A stretch of DNA of 64,000 bases from assembly GCA_033239125.1 (NCBI GenBank), contig BSWB01000005.1, positions 102,857,994-102,921,993 on the forward strand, given 5' to 3'. Source of the DNA: Fagopyrum homotropicum. Taxonomy: Eukaryota > Streptophyta > Magnoliopsida > Caryophyllales > Polygonaceae. Position numbers and translations under genes: made by a program. Of the stretch, positions 45,936 through 58,608 are shown piece by piece. The notes beneath the pieces are model-generated. The model searched no databases. It was not told the origin of the DNA and saw nothing but the letters and a program-made list of their open reading frames with translations. How positions within the stretch are numbered: position 1 is the first letter of the stretch; each line of letters opens with the position of its first letter.

Positions 45936-47599
45936 CATACATCGATATATTTTATTACCTGTGTTAATGTAGTAAATAATTTACGAGAATGATTTCTATA
46001 TTGCAAAATACATGTGTGAGATTTTATTTATTATTTGATCCATATATTTATTTTCCATATTTGATTTTCGGAATGGTAGGGAAGTTTTCCGGTTCAAAAA
46101 TACCGTTTCGAATGTTCGAAGTTGAGTCTATCCTATTAATCTTCATTTCCCTTTTTAATTTATTTTCTTTTCTTCTTTTATTTTTTTAATCTCCCGCCTA
46201 TCTCTCTGGCTGGTGAGCAGACCCAGGACCGACCCTATACTCCCGACCCCTCGACTATCGCCTCACATTTGCAGCCTTGTGCAGTGACCCCTCACTCTCC
46301 CGACCCAGTTGCCTAGCCGACCCTTGCTAGTTGCTACCCCCTTTCTCCATCTCATCTTCCTTCGACTATCAACCGATGAGCCCAACGCCGGAGCCCTCGA
46401 GCTCCTCTCCTCATGAGCCGGCATGCGGCCGCCTTTGACCCCGATCCCCATCAGCATCCAGTTGCCACCACCTACATCTCGATCCTCGCTAATTTACTCT
46501 CTGTTTCACCACCATGGTCGAAACCTTCTACAACTGCAACTAGGAGAAACTGCAATCTCGTGTTCCTTCCAACACCACCGGAGCCTCCACCTTTGCTTCT
46601 CACCCTAGAAACCTCTCTGCAACCCCTTCACACCACCGGAGCCTTTGCTGTGTGGCCACAACCTCCAATTGGAAACGCCGGTGTAACCGACGCATTCGAC
46701 CTCTTTCCCCTCCTCTCCTGCTGTCGAATCATTTAGGTAACGATGTGGCCTCCCCTTCCACCGAAGAAGCCGCCGGAGCGCTCTCGGTTGCGCTGCCCTA
46801 CTCCACCGTCGTCCCGTCCTACTGGAGAAGAGCTCTGCCGATGATCGCTGCCGGCGCCTCTGCGAGACCCTTTCCCAGCGCCTTCTCCATCTGCAGGGTT
46901 GAAGAAACCCTATTCTACTTATTTAAATCGGCCACCCCCAATTTTGGTATAATTGCATAGTGTACCGATTATTTGTGTTTATTGCAGATTTGACCCACTC
47001 ATTTGGAAGTTGTAAATTGTGCCCTACTGATTTGAATTAATTACAGATTTAGCCTAGATTTTTATTTTCGGAATATGACCCAAGTTTATGAATTTGTTCA
47101 TCTTTGCCCTAAAAATGTATTTGTCGATTTTAAACTCGGGTTTCAATTAGGGGGGTATTCTTATATTTGTATATACTACATATTATGCCTTTGTTGGATT
47201 AATCTCGGTTTATGGCAAATATTCTATTGTGGGTATTAACCTTGGCTTTGAAAACGAGTTATACCTTGAGTTTATGATGTTATACGATTTGTCCGGAATA
47301 TTATATTTACGGTTTTTAAAATGGGTTTTAGAAGTGGGGTTTTCCTTAGATTATATATGTTCATTATTCCGTTCAAATTTAGCTTATAAGCTAAATTTGT
47401 TTAGTTTGATGCTAGGTTTGGAAGCGCCCCGATAAAGGCCTAACGAGTCCAAGTCGACATCTGTTGAACGACTTCCGTCTTTTGACGTCGTGTGAGTATT
47501 CTTTCCCCTCGATCTAGTTATGTTAAGTTTTAGTATCATGCTAGGATGGATCTAGCATAACTTAGAGTTAATACCAAGTAGTGGTTTGAACCTTAGGTG
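45936..47599 (+). other. Left/middle part of the solo gypsy LTR
   Basis: No gene. The C-rich stretch 46200-46960 gives overlapping proline- and leucine-rich open frames in three phases, as in the leader of the LTR at 3425. It shows no similarity by eye to the corresponding part of Gypsy-2, unlike the region to its right. Confidence 0.5.
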
Positions 47600-47977
47600 A
47601 GTTTTGAGGATTGTTGATTGTTGGAAGACGTTGAGTGTTTGGTGATCTTGTGAGTATATGAGGATTGAGGTTGTTGTTATATGGTTGTTGAGACTAGACA
47701 TGTTTAACCTAGTATGTGTTATGGGTTATGATCTTGCGAGATCATAGGGTCTAGAAGTCTAAAGACTTCTATCTTGTGTTGAGTGTGATGTGAGCATGAG
47801 AGATTCTAGGATGCGGTCCTATAATGTGAGTCAAATGATCTCGCGTAGATCATTTGTGTAGAAGTCTTAGACTTCTTGAGTTTAGCGAGTTGTTGATATA
47901 GTTATCCTCTTGTGAGCAGATTATGGGCTTCCTTCCCTAAGGAAGCGAGAGTGTTGTGAGTTGAGTGTAGTGACGAG

Positions 47978-47995
47978 GTAAGTCTCCGGACTTAC
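47978..47995 (+). promoter_or_regulatory. LTR hairpin with consensus 5' splice site (solo LTR)
   Basis: GAGGTAAGTC-TCCG-GACTTAC: a 7-bp stem containing the donor AG|GTAAGT. A good acceptor, TTGCCTTGCAG|GTTAGG, lies 483 bp downstream (ends 48460). Confidence 0.5.
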
Positions 47996-48787
47996 TTAGC
48001 TCGTATTTCTTGTATTAGCATTGATGTGTGTTTGGTGGTGTGTGTTGATTGTTTATTGTTTATTGTTTATAACAACAAAACCGGAACTAGGATTACCGAC
48101 CTTTATATTATTTTGGCCCAAGTGTATGATAACGGGCGGTGACAACTTGCCTAGCTCCCGCGAGAGCTAGGAGGTTCTCGGCGACTATCCCGTGCTGGTA
48201 GACGGTCGGATGCATCAGTACCATTCCATGCCGGTAAGTAGGGACCGAGGCGAGTTTCGGTGACTCTCGTGTCACAACCTAAGTTGAATTAGAACGGGAT
48301 ATGACTTAATAATAATAAAGATAATAAACCGGATTGGTGTGATTTTATGCATGTTGTATGTTTGTGATGAGATTACTTGTGTTTGTGCCTTTCACCTTGA
48401 TTCTAATGCCTGGAATATGAGCTAACGGTTTTATACCGATTGTTGTAGATTGCCTTGCAGGTTAGGAATGCGGCCGAGAGATCCGGAAGAGTGGGCAGCC
48501 GGGGTTCCGTACATTTTAGGAGGGGTTTGGTTAGAGTTGTTTTTGGGTATTGTCTCTTGTATATTGCTATGTATTTGATGTTCGAGTCTTTAGAGTTGAG
48601 AACTCGGCTGAAGTTGTCTTTTATTTGCTTTTGGGGATCATGTCATTTGCAAAAAATGTATTTCGGTTTTGCCTTTATTTGTGTCTTGTTGTAAGATCCG
48701 GTGAAATTGTTGTCAGACTAAGGGTCGGGATCCATTGTGAGGTCCCAACCCGTAGCATCCCGAGTCCCACGGATTCGGGGTGTTACA

Positions 48788-48839
48788 TGCAACACTTAAA
48801 GGCAAGGCAAGGCACGAGCTCGGCTCGGCGCGCGTGGTG
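48788..48839 (-). repeat. Copia-2 leader repeat, middle fragment
   Basis: TGCAACACTTAAAGGCAAGG through CGGCGCGCGTGGTG: 52 bp of the copia leader repeat caught between the two gypsy insertions. Its left 5 bp and right 5 bp (TGGTG) are parts of the two target-site duplications. Confidence 0.85.
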
Positions 48840-49623
48840 TGTAACACCCCGAATCCGCGGGATATCGGGATGCTACGGGCGAGACCTCACAATGGGTCCC
48901 GACCCTTAGCTTGACAACAATTTCACCGGACCTTTCCAACATGGCACAAAATTGTAAATCAATTTTAATGCAAATGAGAAGAAAACCCAAAAGAATACAA
49001 CAACAACTTCAGCCGAGGTACAACTCAAACCAAACGTCAAACAAGCGGCACACGAAACGTAATAACCGAAAGACCAAAACACAAGATAACCCCAACTCAA
49101 AACCCTTCCTAAAATGTACGGACCCCGGCTGCCCACCCTTCCGGATCTCTCGGAGCATGCCTAACCTGCAAGGCAAACTACAACATTCGGTATAAAACCG
49201 TTAGCTCACATTCGAAGCATTAGAATTAAAGGGAAAGGCACAAACACAAATAATTCAAAATAGTCACACAACATACTCAAAAGCACACAAATCCGGTTTA
49301 TTATCTTTATTATTATTAAGTCATATCCCATTCTAATTCACTTCTTTTGTGACACGAGAATCTCCCGAAACTCGCCTCGGTCCCTTCTTCCGGCAATGGA
49401 ACGGTCGGATGCCTCCGACCGTCTAATCAGCACGGGCCAGTCGCCGAGAACCTCCTAGCTCTCACGGGGAGCTAGGCAGTGATGTCACCGCCCGTTATCA
49501 TACACTTGGGCCAAATAATATAAGGTCGGTAATCCTATTTCCGGTTTAGTTGTTATAAACAGTAAAATAATAAACACACACCACCCAACACATAATAATG
49601 CTAATACAATGAATACGAGCTAA

Positions 49624-49641
49624 GAAAGTCCGGAGACTTAC
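49624..49641 (-). promoter_or_regulatory. LTR hairpin with consensus 5' splice site (Gypsy-2)
   Basis: On the - strand GAGGTAAGTC-TCCG-GACTTTC: the same hairpin as in the other gypsy LTRs, with one mismatch in the right arm. The donor AG|GTAAGT is intact. The matching acceptor on the - strand, TTTGCCTTGCAG|GTTAGG, is near 49161-49172. The second LTR has the same at 56464-56481. Confidence 0.5.
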
Positions 49642-50318
49642 CTCGGTGTCACACTCAACTCACAACACTCTCTCGCTTCCTTAGGGAGGAAGCCCATAAC
49701 TTGCTCACAAGAAGGTAACTATATCAATAACAACCCTCTCACAATAAAAGTCTAAGACTTCTATATAAATGGTCAACGCAAGACCATTTGACTCTCAATT
49801 CTAGGACCGCATCCTAGAATCCCTCATGCTCACATCACACTCAACAAGTTAGAAGTCCTAAGACTTCTAAGCCCTCGGATCGCACAATATCAAAACTCAC
49901 AACAACACTAGGATAACATGCTTAGTCTCAACAACCTCACATGTAACACTCTACGCTAGGATACGCATATCCTAGCCCACAACCTCACAACCACAAACTC
50001 ACAATCTCACTCTCACAAGCCTCACAAGAAACAGCCTACACTCATCCCATGTACCGCTCAGAAACATACAACCCTTAGCCTTCAAAACATTCCAACAACA
50101 TCTTCATACTTACCTAGGGTCCACAAGCCACTACATGGCATTCCAACTATCCTAGGTTCAAACTTAGCATGCTTCTATCATCAACACTCTCTAAGGTCAT
50201 CTAAGAATACATAATCAAGGTAGGGAACTCACCAAGCAAAGGCGCGGGATCGGAAGGAAGAAGAACAACCAAAAAAAAGGAGAAGAAGGCCGCAAGGGCG
50301 TGTTGGCTGAGCCAGTGG

Positions 50319-50442
50319 CCGCCCCTACGGCCCAGAGGTCCGCCCCTGCGGCTCCTGTTGGCCGCCCCTGCGGCTTTTGCTGGCCGCCCCTGCGGATTAG
50401 GGTATTGGCCGCCCCTGCGGCTCTGAAGATCCGCCCCCGCGG
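50319..50442. repeat. 22-bp-spaced CCGCCCCTGCGG array in Gypsy-2 LTR
   Basis: Six copies of CCGCCCCTGCGG (first with A, last CCGCCCCCGCGG) start at 50319, 50340, 50362, 50384, 50409 and 50431, so the steps are 21-25 bp. The DNA between copies varies. The array is repeated in the other LTR from 57159. It is the most GC-rich patch of the window. Confidence 0.85.
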
Positions 50443-51059
50443 TCGAACAACAGAGGGTGCTCAGCGATGGCTTCTTCGACGATTTCTTGTTGTGTCTTTG
50501 CCTCTTAGCTTCCTTGCTTGGCTCCAGAACATCCACACACATAAACATCATCAACACAATAGATCTAAGCTAGATCCGAGGACATGCAACACAAAGTGGA
50601 AGAAAGCTAAGAATCCATGGCTTCCACCATTGGAGCTCAAGGAAGGAGATGAAGATGAAGAAATGGAGAGGGAGGAAAGGGCTTACACTTACAAATCCGG
50701 ATCTGTAGCTCAACTCATTGCTGGAAATCAAACAAGAAGAAGCATTGGAAGATCATCAAGAAGGGCTTCCAAGTGCTTCCAAGCTAAAGAGAGAAGAAAG
50801 AGATAAGGAAGAGAAGCTTTCACGTGAAATCAAGAATGAGAGGAGAGAGAGAGATTCAGCTGAAGGGATAAGTCAAAGAGAGGGAAAGAGGGGTCCACTT
50901 AGGGAAAACGAGGGGTCGGTTCCCCAAACGAAGTGTCGGTGCGGGATTTTGGAATAAATCCCGTTACTCTGCGCCTCGTGCCTGCGGGAAAACTAAGACA
51001 CGCCTACGGAAAGGTCGGTAACTCGCTAACAATCCGGAATAAAAATTCCGGATGTTACA

Positions 51060-54000
51060 ACTAATCCCCCTAAAAAGATGTTTCGTCCCGAAACTTTGAT
51101 AACGCAAAACTCTCGGTAAGAACTCGATAACCGTTCAAAACCGTAACGTGCAACTCCCTAATCGATAACCATCACCTACTCATGTAGCCATGTCAAGACC
51201 TCGCAAGGCCTGCATACGTACTCGTGTGAACCGCATAGCACATAAAAGCCAAAAGCTAACCAATCATACACACATTCCCGCTCAGGGCACCAAACACATA
51301 GAAACACACATGTACCTAATATCTAAGCCGTCGGCCAACTCGATGTAACTAGGTCATCGTACGAACTCCAAGAAGGATATTATCTCACATCCTCTCGGTA
51401 GCCTCATCGGCTCCTCGTCTATCCCTACATCATCACAACTACGATCATATCTCGGGCCATACACGTCTTCCATCGACCGTCATACCTGAAATCTGGAGAA
51501 CATCCTCCACTCTCGGTGGCCACGCCACTGGTAAACCACTTTCTCACACGCGTCATATCTCCAAAAAGGTCCAATATACTAGGACCCAACTCTCTTCTAG
51601 TAGCCAACACGTATGACGCCTCACTTCCGTGACACTCTTATCTCGACTCATTCCGTATCCGAACCCAAGTGGTCCGTACCTCTTTTCGGTGCATACTTCC
51701 TCGTGACTAAGCTTGTCTACCGTCTGCCTTTGAACCGCCGCTACCCAAGGGAGGTCATCTCGTATCTGTTCTGCTAAACTTACCTATACTCACCAACTCT
51801 AACATTACAGGGTACTACACTTCCGTCCACAACTTGCTTCGAACTAGGGCATCTCGACGGTACTTCTCAATTGTCATCACGATAACTTAACTCAAGGGAA
51901 GGTATCAGGTCTACCTTTACCCCCTTAACTCGCACACATACCATCTTCATGGCATTGACTGGTCACCAAAGTCCTTTGTACTCGATCCATTATCCAACGT
52001 GAAACTATCATGTAAGACATAGGGTCTCTTATGCGGAACGATCCTGCCGCCCATAAATTCCCAAAACAAAACGCTCATCTCAATCCGATATAACGATATT
52101 TGGTATACCAAACATCTTGCTATCACATTGAGGACTCCCCAACTAGCCGGCTCGTCGGCCCTGTTTCGCAATAGGGTGTAAGTACATTGTCACCATTGGT
52201 CGGTCCCTATGACCCAAACACGTCACAACCGTTACATGGTCCCAACCCAGTAACAATCTCCCTATAGGTATTTTACCAATCTCCATTGCATAACTCGCGG
52301 TGAAAGAGGTCTTCTTTCTCGTCTTATGGTGCTCAACCGGACCTGGTGGTGGTTCACATAAGGGTTATGTACTTAGACATCTCGACCTTAAGTCAGTCTC
52401 GCTTATCCTGGACCGGATGTCTCTTACCAATGCCATGGTCTCAACAAACCATCACCCCATAAAGTAACTATGGGGTCTCTCCTCGTAACCTTCTATCCTG
52501 GATCCTTCTCAAATCCTTCTAAAGACCATCTTCAATTAAAGTCCTTAACCATCTCTAACTGTCGCCTCTACGGGGTACTCAATTCTTGCTAAGTGAGTAT
52601 ATATACACACAACCCAATCTTATTGTCCAGACATGCCTGGCATGTTACTTCATAGCCAACCAACATCACCATAAGCACGAGTCCTAAAGCGGCTAACTTT
52701 TGACCTGTAGTCCATCATTCTTCTTACATACCCCAAAAGTCTACGTACACACGAAACCTCTCTTGTTGCCTCTTACGCATCCCAAGACCCGCTTGGGTGT
52801 ATCCATATTATCATTCCATCCCCATAACTCGATGTTTGTCTCATAGAAAACAAGATGGAGTTCACTCACCTCTTCTGCTTCTGTCAAAACTTCATGGATA
52901 CGTCTCGGATCCCACGACCCATCCACTTCTTTAGAAGGGAAGAAAGTGTCAAAATCATCATGCAACTTGGCGGTTATGGCCCACTAATTTATGTGCTTCA
53001 TATCTCCTCCAAATACCTTGATGGTATTACCGTGACTATCATCTAATTCTCAACTGATCTACTGGATCCTCTCAACCCGCTACGTCTCTTAGGAGGTCAC
53101 CTCGGACGCCCAACCCATCTCGATAACTCTAGTTATCCTCTTATCCTTCATAACCGGTATCCTTTTCGTCCCATGTCAAGCTTGCTCCTCTTAAACTTGT
53201 GAGTACAACAAGGCATCATCAAATCCAATCATAAGAATCATTCATGTAACCCATGCACCAACCACTGTCATAACAATCCTTAGGTTCGGGTCCACCTTGT
53301 GACTGCCCGAACCAACACAAATTGCGCGACTTCATCGTAACTCGATCCCGTAAACTGATGGATACTCTTATGTGTAAACTCCACTCATTAATCGCACTTG
53401 CGATCTCAAATGGCTTCACTACCCTTGTAGTAACCATGTTAGCCCTAAATGCCGTCTTATAAAGGTCATTTCTTCTCATCATCCAAATCTGGTGACATCT
53501 CAACTCCAAGTCGATCCAATCAACATCGCAATCGCATGCACTAGTCTTAACGAGCTATCCACTACAAAGAAGATACCCTTCCTCGCCGTTCACCATACAC
53601 ATCTCTTTGAAGTCAGAATGCAATATTTCCGACTTGTACATTTACTCAATACTCGTACCAGCATGCCTTGAGGGAAAGACGGGAAGAATTCTCCATTCCT
53701 ACCACAAAACTTCTGACTCATGATCCCCCAGTTACTACCACCTTAAGCTTAATGCCTACCACGCTACCATAGCTTCGGTCCCTCGTTTCACTCCGTGGCC
53801 CCCATGGCTCCTTTGGTTGAGTCTAACCACTTCGACTCATTTCTTGGTCACGACAACTTATCATTTGTTCCATAAGGACAAAATACCATGTATCTCCTTC
53901 TCATTTCTTCCTTTGCTCAAAGCAGCTCGGGAACTTCACTTTTCTCTGGATCCCACTAGGTCTTTATGTGCTTGAACCCTTAAGGTTCTAATCCGCGCCA

Positions 54001-55669
54001 TTCCTCCATATGCCAAAACTCGAGACCTATAAAGGTCGCCAAAAGGGTCAGTCTATCCCTCTGCGGGAGGTCTATTACCGTTACTTGCTTAAACCACTTA
54101 ACGTTATATTGCTCAAAACGATCACGATTCTGCTGATGTACTCCTTAACATTGGCATCTAACCATAGGAAAAACTCCCAACTTTGTTATTGTTCCTTTGT
54201 AGTCTCCACTTGAGGTTGTACCTCCCGTCTACAACTTTTCCATGGTAACTCGCATTTAATGCGTTCTCAGTCATCACCGATAACCTTGTGGTTGGCTTTC
54301 TCTAAGGTCAACGACGTACCAATTCTTAGTACTTTATGTCACTATTCTCATGATGGTACCCTCCTTGGGGTATTCTACCTAATCTCCGTTAGCTCCTTCC
54401 ATGTTCCGTGCTTCCTTCCTTTCCCATAATGTAATCACACTCTTATAGGCCTCAAATCTCGTATAACTCGTCTTCAATAGCTTAACCGCACCTCGTAACA
54501 TCTCGTAAGCATGTCTCTTGGTCGTTGTCTTAAGTCCTTTCACCACTACAACTCCTTTTCACGTCATTTTTCGTCTCGAGGTCACATCTATTCACACTTC
54601 TATCTCCTTGGTGTTTCTTAGTCTTATCGTCAAAGCGGGAATCGGTCAATTCTACGTGAATCCTTGCCATACCATTCTTTTCCTAACTAACGTAATTTTA
54701 CTCTTCACTTAACGGTACCTCGTAAGCTTAACTTACGGTATCCTTCATCTTTCACACCGGGTTCGATCATTCTACACATCTTGACTCCAAAGCTCAGGAG
54801 CGTCTAAAGAAAGCTTCACTTATCGTAATGAGACACCACCTTTAACCTTGTTAGAATGCTCTCATCTCTTCCTTGACTCGTATCCTTAGTGGTCCACGCA
54901 TCTTCTCGAAAACTTATATACGTTATCTCCATTGGTCTTGCTATCTTTCCATTCGCGCCTTCTTTGGTAACCTCTTCCACATCTTCATGTTACTCTCTTA
55001 AGTTGTCTCGTTTTCTTCTTTTGCCTGGTTGCCCTTCATTGACGTTGACTCCAATCCTCCTCTTCGACATCCTTTAAAAGGAATTCGAGAACGTCGTTGT
55101 TTTCGTTAGCACGGATTGCCCCAACTCGATGCTTGAGCGTCTTCCTCTACTTATGAACGTCATCATAAGCTACATCATCGTCTTAAAGGTGATGATATCG
55201 GATCATCATCTTAGCTCAAATGTCCTATAGCTCTACATACTACTATATGTATAAGTCTACATATACATAACTATATAAATCCTATGTCCATATCTCTACT
55301 AACATACATATATAACATGCCATCATATCAATACAAGGTCTAAAACATATAACAGTCCACACATACAACTATGCACATAAGTCATGTCCATCATGCAACT
55401 ACAATCCACAAAGATACACATCAATTTCATCATGCATAACTACAAACCTCATATCCATATCTATATATATATACATATATATACTAAGTCCAATAAACTA
55501 AGCTTCCGAGATCCGCGGAAGGAGTGGTGGTCCGTACATTCTACCCCGACTCATGCATGTGAATTTTGAAAACGAAAACTCAGAACCCGTGGGGTTCTGT
55601 TTATTCTTTATTCGGCCTTTAGAAGATTGCGAGTGTCATTGTTGTCAACCTAGGACTCTGATACCACTT
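51060..55669 (-). pseudogene. Gypsy-2 interior, unreadable gag-pol remnant
   Basis: On the - strand the conserved GTTTCGGGACGAAAC motif (51080-51093) and the polypurine tract AGGGGGAT (about 51063-51070) precede the 3' LTR, and the primer site follows the 5' LTR. Between them all frames are closed after at most about a hundred codons. I could not place protease, reverse transcriptase or integrase motifs with confidence. The length (4.6 kb) matches that of Gypsy-1, so it is probably a decayed full gag-pol region. Confidence 0.6.
55657..55669 (-). other. Gypsy-2 primer binding site
   Basis: On the - strand TGGTATCAGAGTCC lies directly after the LTR (with AAG between), complementary to initiator tRNA-Met with one change from the usual GAGCC. 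Confidence 0.85.
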
Positions 55670-57897
55670 TGTAACACCCCGAATCCGCGGGATATCGGGA
55701 TGCTACGGGCGAGACCTCACAATGGGTCCCGACCCTTAGCTTGACAACAATTTCACCGGACCTTTCCAACATGGCACAAATAAAGGCAAAATTGTAAATC
55801 AATTTTAATGCAAATGAGAAGAAAACCCAAAAGAATGCAACAACAACTTCAGCCGAGGTACAACTCAAACCAAACGCCAAACAAGCGGCACACGAAACGT
55901 AATAACCGAAAGACCAAAACACAAGATAACCCCAACTCAAAACCCTTCCTAAAATGTACGGACCCCGGCTGCCCACCCTTCCGGATCTCTCGGAGCATGC
56001 CTAACCTGCAAGGCAAACTACAACATTCGGTATAAAACCGTTAGCTCACATTCGAAGCATTAGAATTAAAGGGAAAGGCACAAACACAAATAATTCAAAA
56101 TAGTCACACAACATACTCAAAAGCACACAAATCCGGTTTATTATCTTTATTATTATTAAGTCATATCCCGTTCTAATTCACTTCTTTTGTGACACGAGAA
56201 TCTCCCAAAACTCGCCTCGGTCCCTTCTTCCGGCAATGGAACGGTCGGATGCCTCCGACCGTCTAATCAGCACGGGCCAGTCGCCGAGAACCTCCTAGCT
56301 CTCACGGGGAGCTAGGCAGTGATGTCACCGCCCGTTATCATACACTTGGGCCAAATAATATAAGGTCGGTAATCCTATTTCCGGTTTAGTTGTTATAAAC
56401 AGTAAAATAATAAACACACACCACCCAACACACAATAATGCTAATACAATGAATACGAGCTAAGAAAGTCCAGAGACTTACCTCGGTGTCACACTCAACT
56501 CACAACACTCTCTCGCTTCCTTAGGGAGGAAGCCCATAACTTGCTCACAAGAAGGTAACTATATCAATAACAACCCTCTCACAATAGAAGTCTAAGACTT
56601 CTATACAAATGGTCAACGCAAGACCATTTGACTCTCAATTCTAGGACCGCATCCTAGAATCCCTCATGCTCACATCACACTCAACAAGTTAGAAGTCCTA
56701 AGACTTCTAAGCCCTCGGATCTCACAATATCAAAACTCACAACAACACTAGGATAACATGCTTAGTCTCAACAACCTCACATGTAACACTCTACGCTAGG
56801 ATACGCATATCCTAGCCCACAACCTCACAACCACAAACTCACAATCTCACTCTCACAAGCCTCACAAGAAACAGCCTACACTCATCCCATGTACCGCTCA
56901 GAAACATACAACCCTTAGCCTTCAAAACATTCCAACAACATCTTCATACTTACCTAGGGTCCACAAGCCACTACATGGCATTCCAACTATCCTAGGTTCA
57001 AACTTAGCATGCTTCTATCATCAACACTCTCTAAGGTCATCTAAGAATACATAATCAAGGTAGGGAACTCACCAAGCAAAGGCGCGGGATCGGAAGGAAG
57101 AAGAACAACCAAAAAAAAGGAGAAGAAGGCCGCAAGGGCGTGTTGGCTGAGCCAGTGGCCGCCCCTACGGCCCAGAGGTCCGCCCCTGCGGCTCCTGTTG
57201 GCCGCCCCTGCGGCTTTTGCTGGCCGCCCCTGCGGATTAGGGTATTGGCCGCCCCTGCGGCTCTGAAGATCCGCCCCGCGGTCGAACAACAGAGGGTGCT
57301 CAGCGATGGCTTCTTCGACGATTTCTTGTTGTGTCTTTGCCTCTTAGCTTCCTTGCTTGGCTCCAGAACATCCACACACATAAACATCATCAACACAATA
57401 GATCTAAGCTAGATCCGAGGACATGCAACACAAAGTGGAAGAAAGCTAAGAATCCATGGCTTCCACCATTGGAGCTCAAGGAAGGAGATGAAGATGAAGA
57501 AATGGAGAGGGAGGAAAGGGCTTACACTTACAAATCCGGATCTGTAGCTCAACTCATTGCTGGAAATCAAACAAGAAGAAGCATTGGAAGATCATCAAGA
57601 AGGGCTTCCAAGTGCTTCCAAGCTAAAGAGAGAAGAAAGAGATAAGGAAGAGAAGCTTTCACGTGAATCAAGAATGAGAGGAGAGAGAGAGATTCAGCTG
57701 AAGGGATAAGTCAAAGAGAGGGAAAGAGGGGTCCACTTAGGGAAAACGAGGGGTCGGTTCCCCAAACGAAGTGTCGGTGCGGGATTTTGGAATAAATCCC
57801 GTTACTCTGCGCCTCGTGCCTGCGGGAAAACTGAGTCACGCCTGCGGAAAGGTTGGTAACTCGCTAACAATCCGGAATAAAAATTCCGGAAGTTACA
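55670..57897 (-). repeat. Gypsy-2 5' LTR (2228 bp)
   Basis: In + strand view it starts TGTAACACCCC and ends TTCCGGAAGTTACA. It carries the same array (57159-57281) and hairpin (56464-56481) as the 3' LTR. Confidence 0.93.
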
Positions 57898-58608
57898 TGG
57901 TGGTTTGCCTACGCCGTTCCCCCATTGAAAATGGGTATCTGCTCAACCCTATTTGCAGCATCACTAAGGAGCCTCAAGATACTTCCATCATCGGAAGTTT
58001 TCTCACCGTCGGCAGTTTCATTTGTGTTATGAACCATTTCAGTTACACGGAAATAACCACGGTCAGTATTTCAATTTTTTGATCGGAAATCGAAACTCAA
58101 AAACCGAGTTTCGATTTTTCGGGTATAAGTCCATTCAAGAACAGACTTGTTTTCGATTTAATATTTAAATCGAATTCAGGTTTGAAAATAAAAACCTTTT
58201 TTTGTTTTTAAAATGAATTTTAAAAACTGAATTTAATTTGAAATTCAATTTTTAAAATAATTCCGGTATGTAACCCGGTTTGACTATTCCGGCGCCTTAT
58301 CTGCAACACTTAAAGGCAAGGCAAGGCACGAGCTCGGCTCGGCTCGGCGCTCGCGTGGTTGTTTGCCTACGCCGTTCCCTCATTGAAAATGGTGTCTGCT
58401 CAACCCTATTTGCAGGGTCACTAAGGAGCCTCATGATACGTCCATCATCGGAAATGTTCGCACCGTCGGTAGGCACGAGCTCGGCTCGGCGCGCGCGTGG
58501 TTGTTTGCCTACGCCGTTCCCCATTGAAAATGGGTGTTTGCTCAAACCTATTGCAGCTTTGTGTTATGAACCATTTCAGTTACACGGAAACAACCACGGT
58601 CAGTATTC
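57898..58608 (-). repeat. ~459-bp tandem repeat in the Copia-2 leader, right part
   Basis: The array continues right of Gypsy-2 with landmark copies (CATTGAAAATGGG-type) at about 57924 and 58381 (457-bp step) and a shortened unit at 58523. Near 58466-58560 the unit is internally rearranged, with the GGCACGAGCTCGGCTCGGCG block repeated early, before the junction with the LTR. Confidence 0.85.

Larger units (their letters stand above)
34448..48787 (+). mobile_element. Gypsy-type solo LTR containing later insertions and an MGST3 copy
   Basis: The left end is TGTAACACCCC and the right end GGATTCGGGGTGTTACA, the terminal forms of gypsy LTRs. The flanks are TACAA (34443-34447) and TGCAA (48788-48792), and the outside sequence joins into one uninterrupted Copia-2 leader repeat (TTATCT-RCAA-CACTTAAAGG). 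So everything between arrived by or inside this insertion. The right 1.2 kb (about 47600-48787) closely resembles the Gypsy-2 LTR. Removing Gypsy-1 (35886-45118) leaves 5.1 kb. Removing also the inverted-repeat-flanked block 34541-45935 leaves about 2.9 kb, a normal LTR length here. No internal gypsy region is attached. Confidence 0.65.
48840..51059 (-). repeat. Gypsy-2 3' LTR (2220 bp)
   Basis: In + strand view it starts TGTAACACCCCGAATCCGCG and ends TTCCGGATGTTACA. It contains the hairpin at 49624-49641, the CCGCCCCTGCGG array at 50319-50442 and a 168-codon frame (50300-50806) in the antisense direction. Relative to the other LTR it lacks the 10 bases TAAAGGCA-containing segment near 48950. 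Confidence 0.93.
48840..57897 (-). mobile_element. Ty3/gypsy element, minus strand, young but defective (Gypsy-2, 9058 bp)
   Basis: LTRs of 2220 bp (48840-51059) and 2228 bp (55670-57897) flank a 4610-bp interior. The target-site duplication is TGGTG (48835-48839 and 57898-57902). Primer binding site and polypurine tract are in place on the - strand. By eye the LTRs differ at about 14 bases plus a 10-bp and a few 1-bp indels. The interior has no frame above about 120 codons in the sense direction; a chromodomain-like trace (RRGADEATER) is visible near 51400-51425. It sits in the Copia-2 leader next to the solo LTR. Confidence 0.93.

Noticed and set aside
46413..46736. 107-codon proline-rich frame, overlapping other frames at 46423 and 46652
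   Set aside because: Several phases are open at once in a C-rich LTR leader; no motif. Taken as a composition effect.
48906..49136. Repeated MGSRGPYILGRVL-type frame in Gypsy-2 LTRs and related text in the solo LTR
   Set aside because: It covers the LTR end after the candidate splice acceptor, has no start or stop conservation across families, and no domain.
50300..50806. 168-codon open frame in Gypsy-2 LTR, with close copies at 57140-57412 and 57331-57645
   Set aside because: It is antisense to the element, lies in the GC-rich LTR leader, is broken by a single-base indel in the other LTR, and has no known domain.
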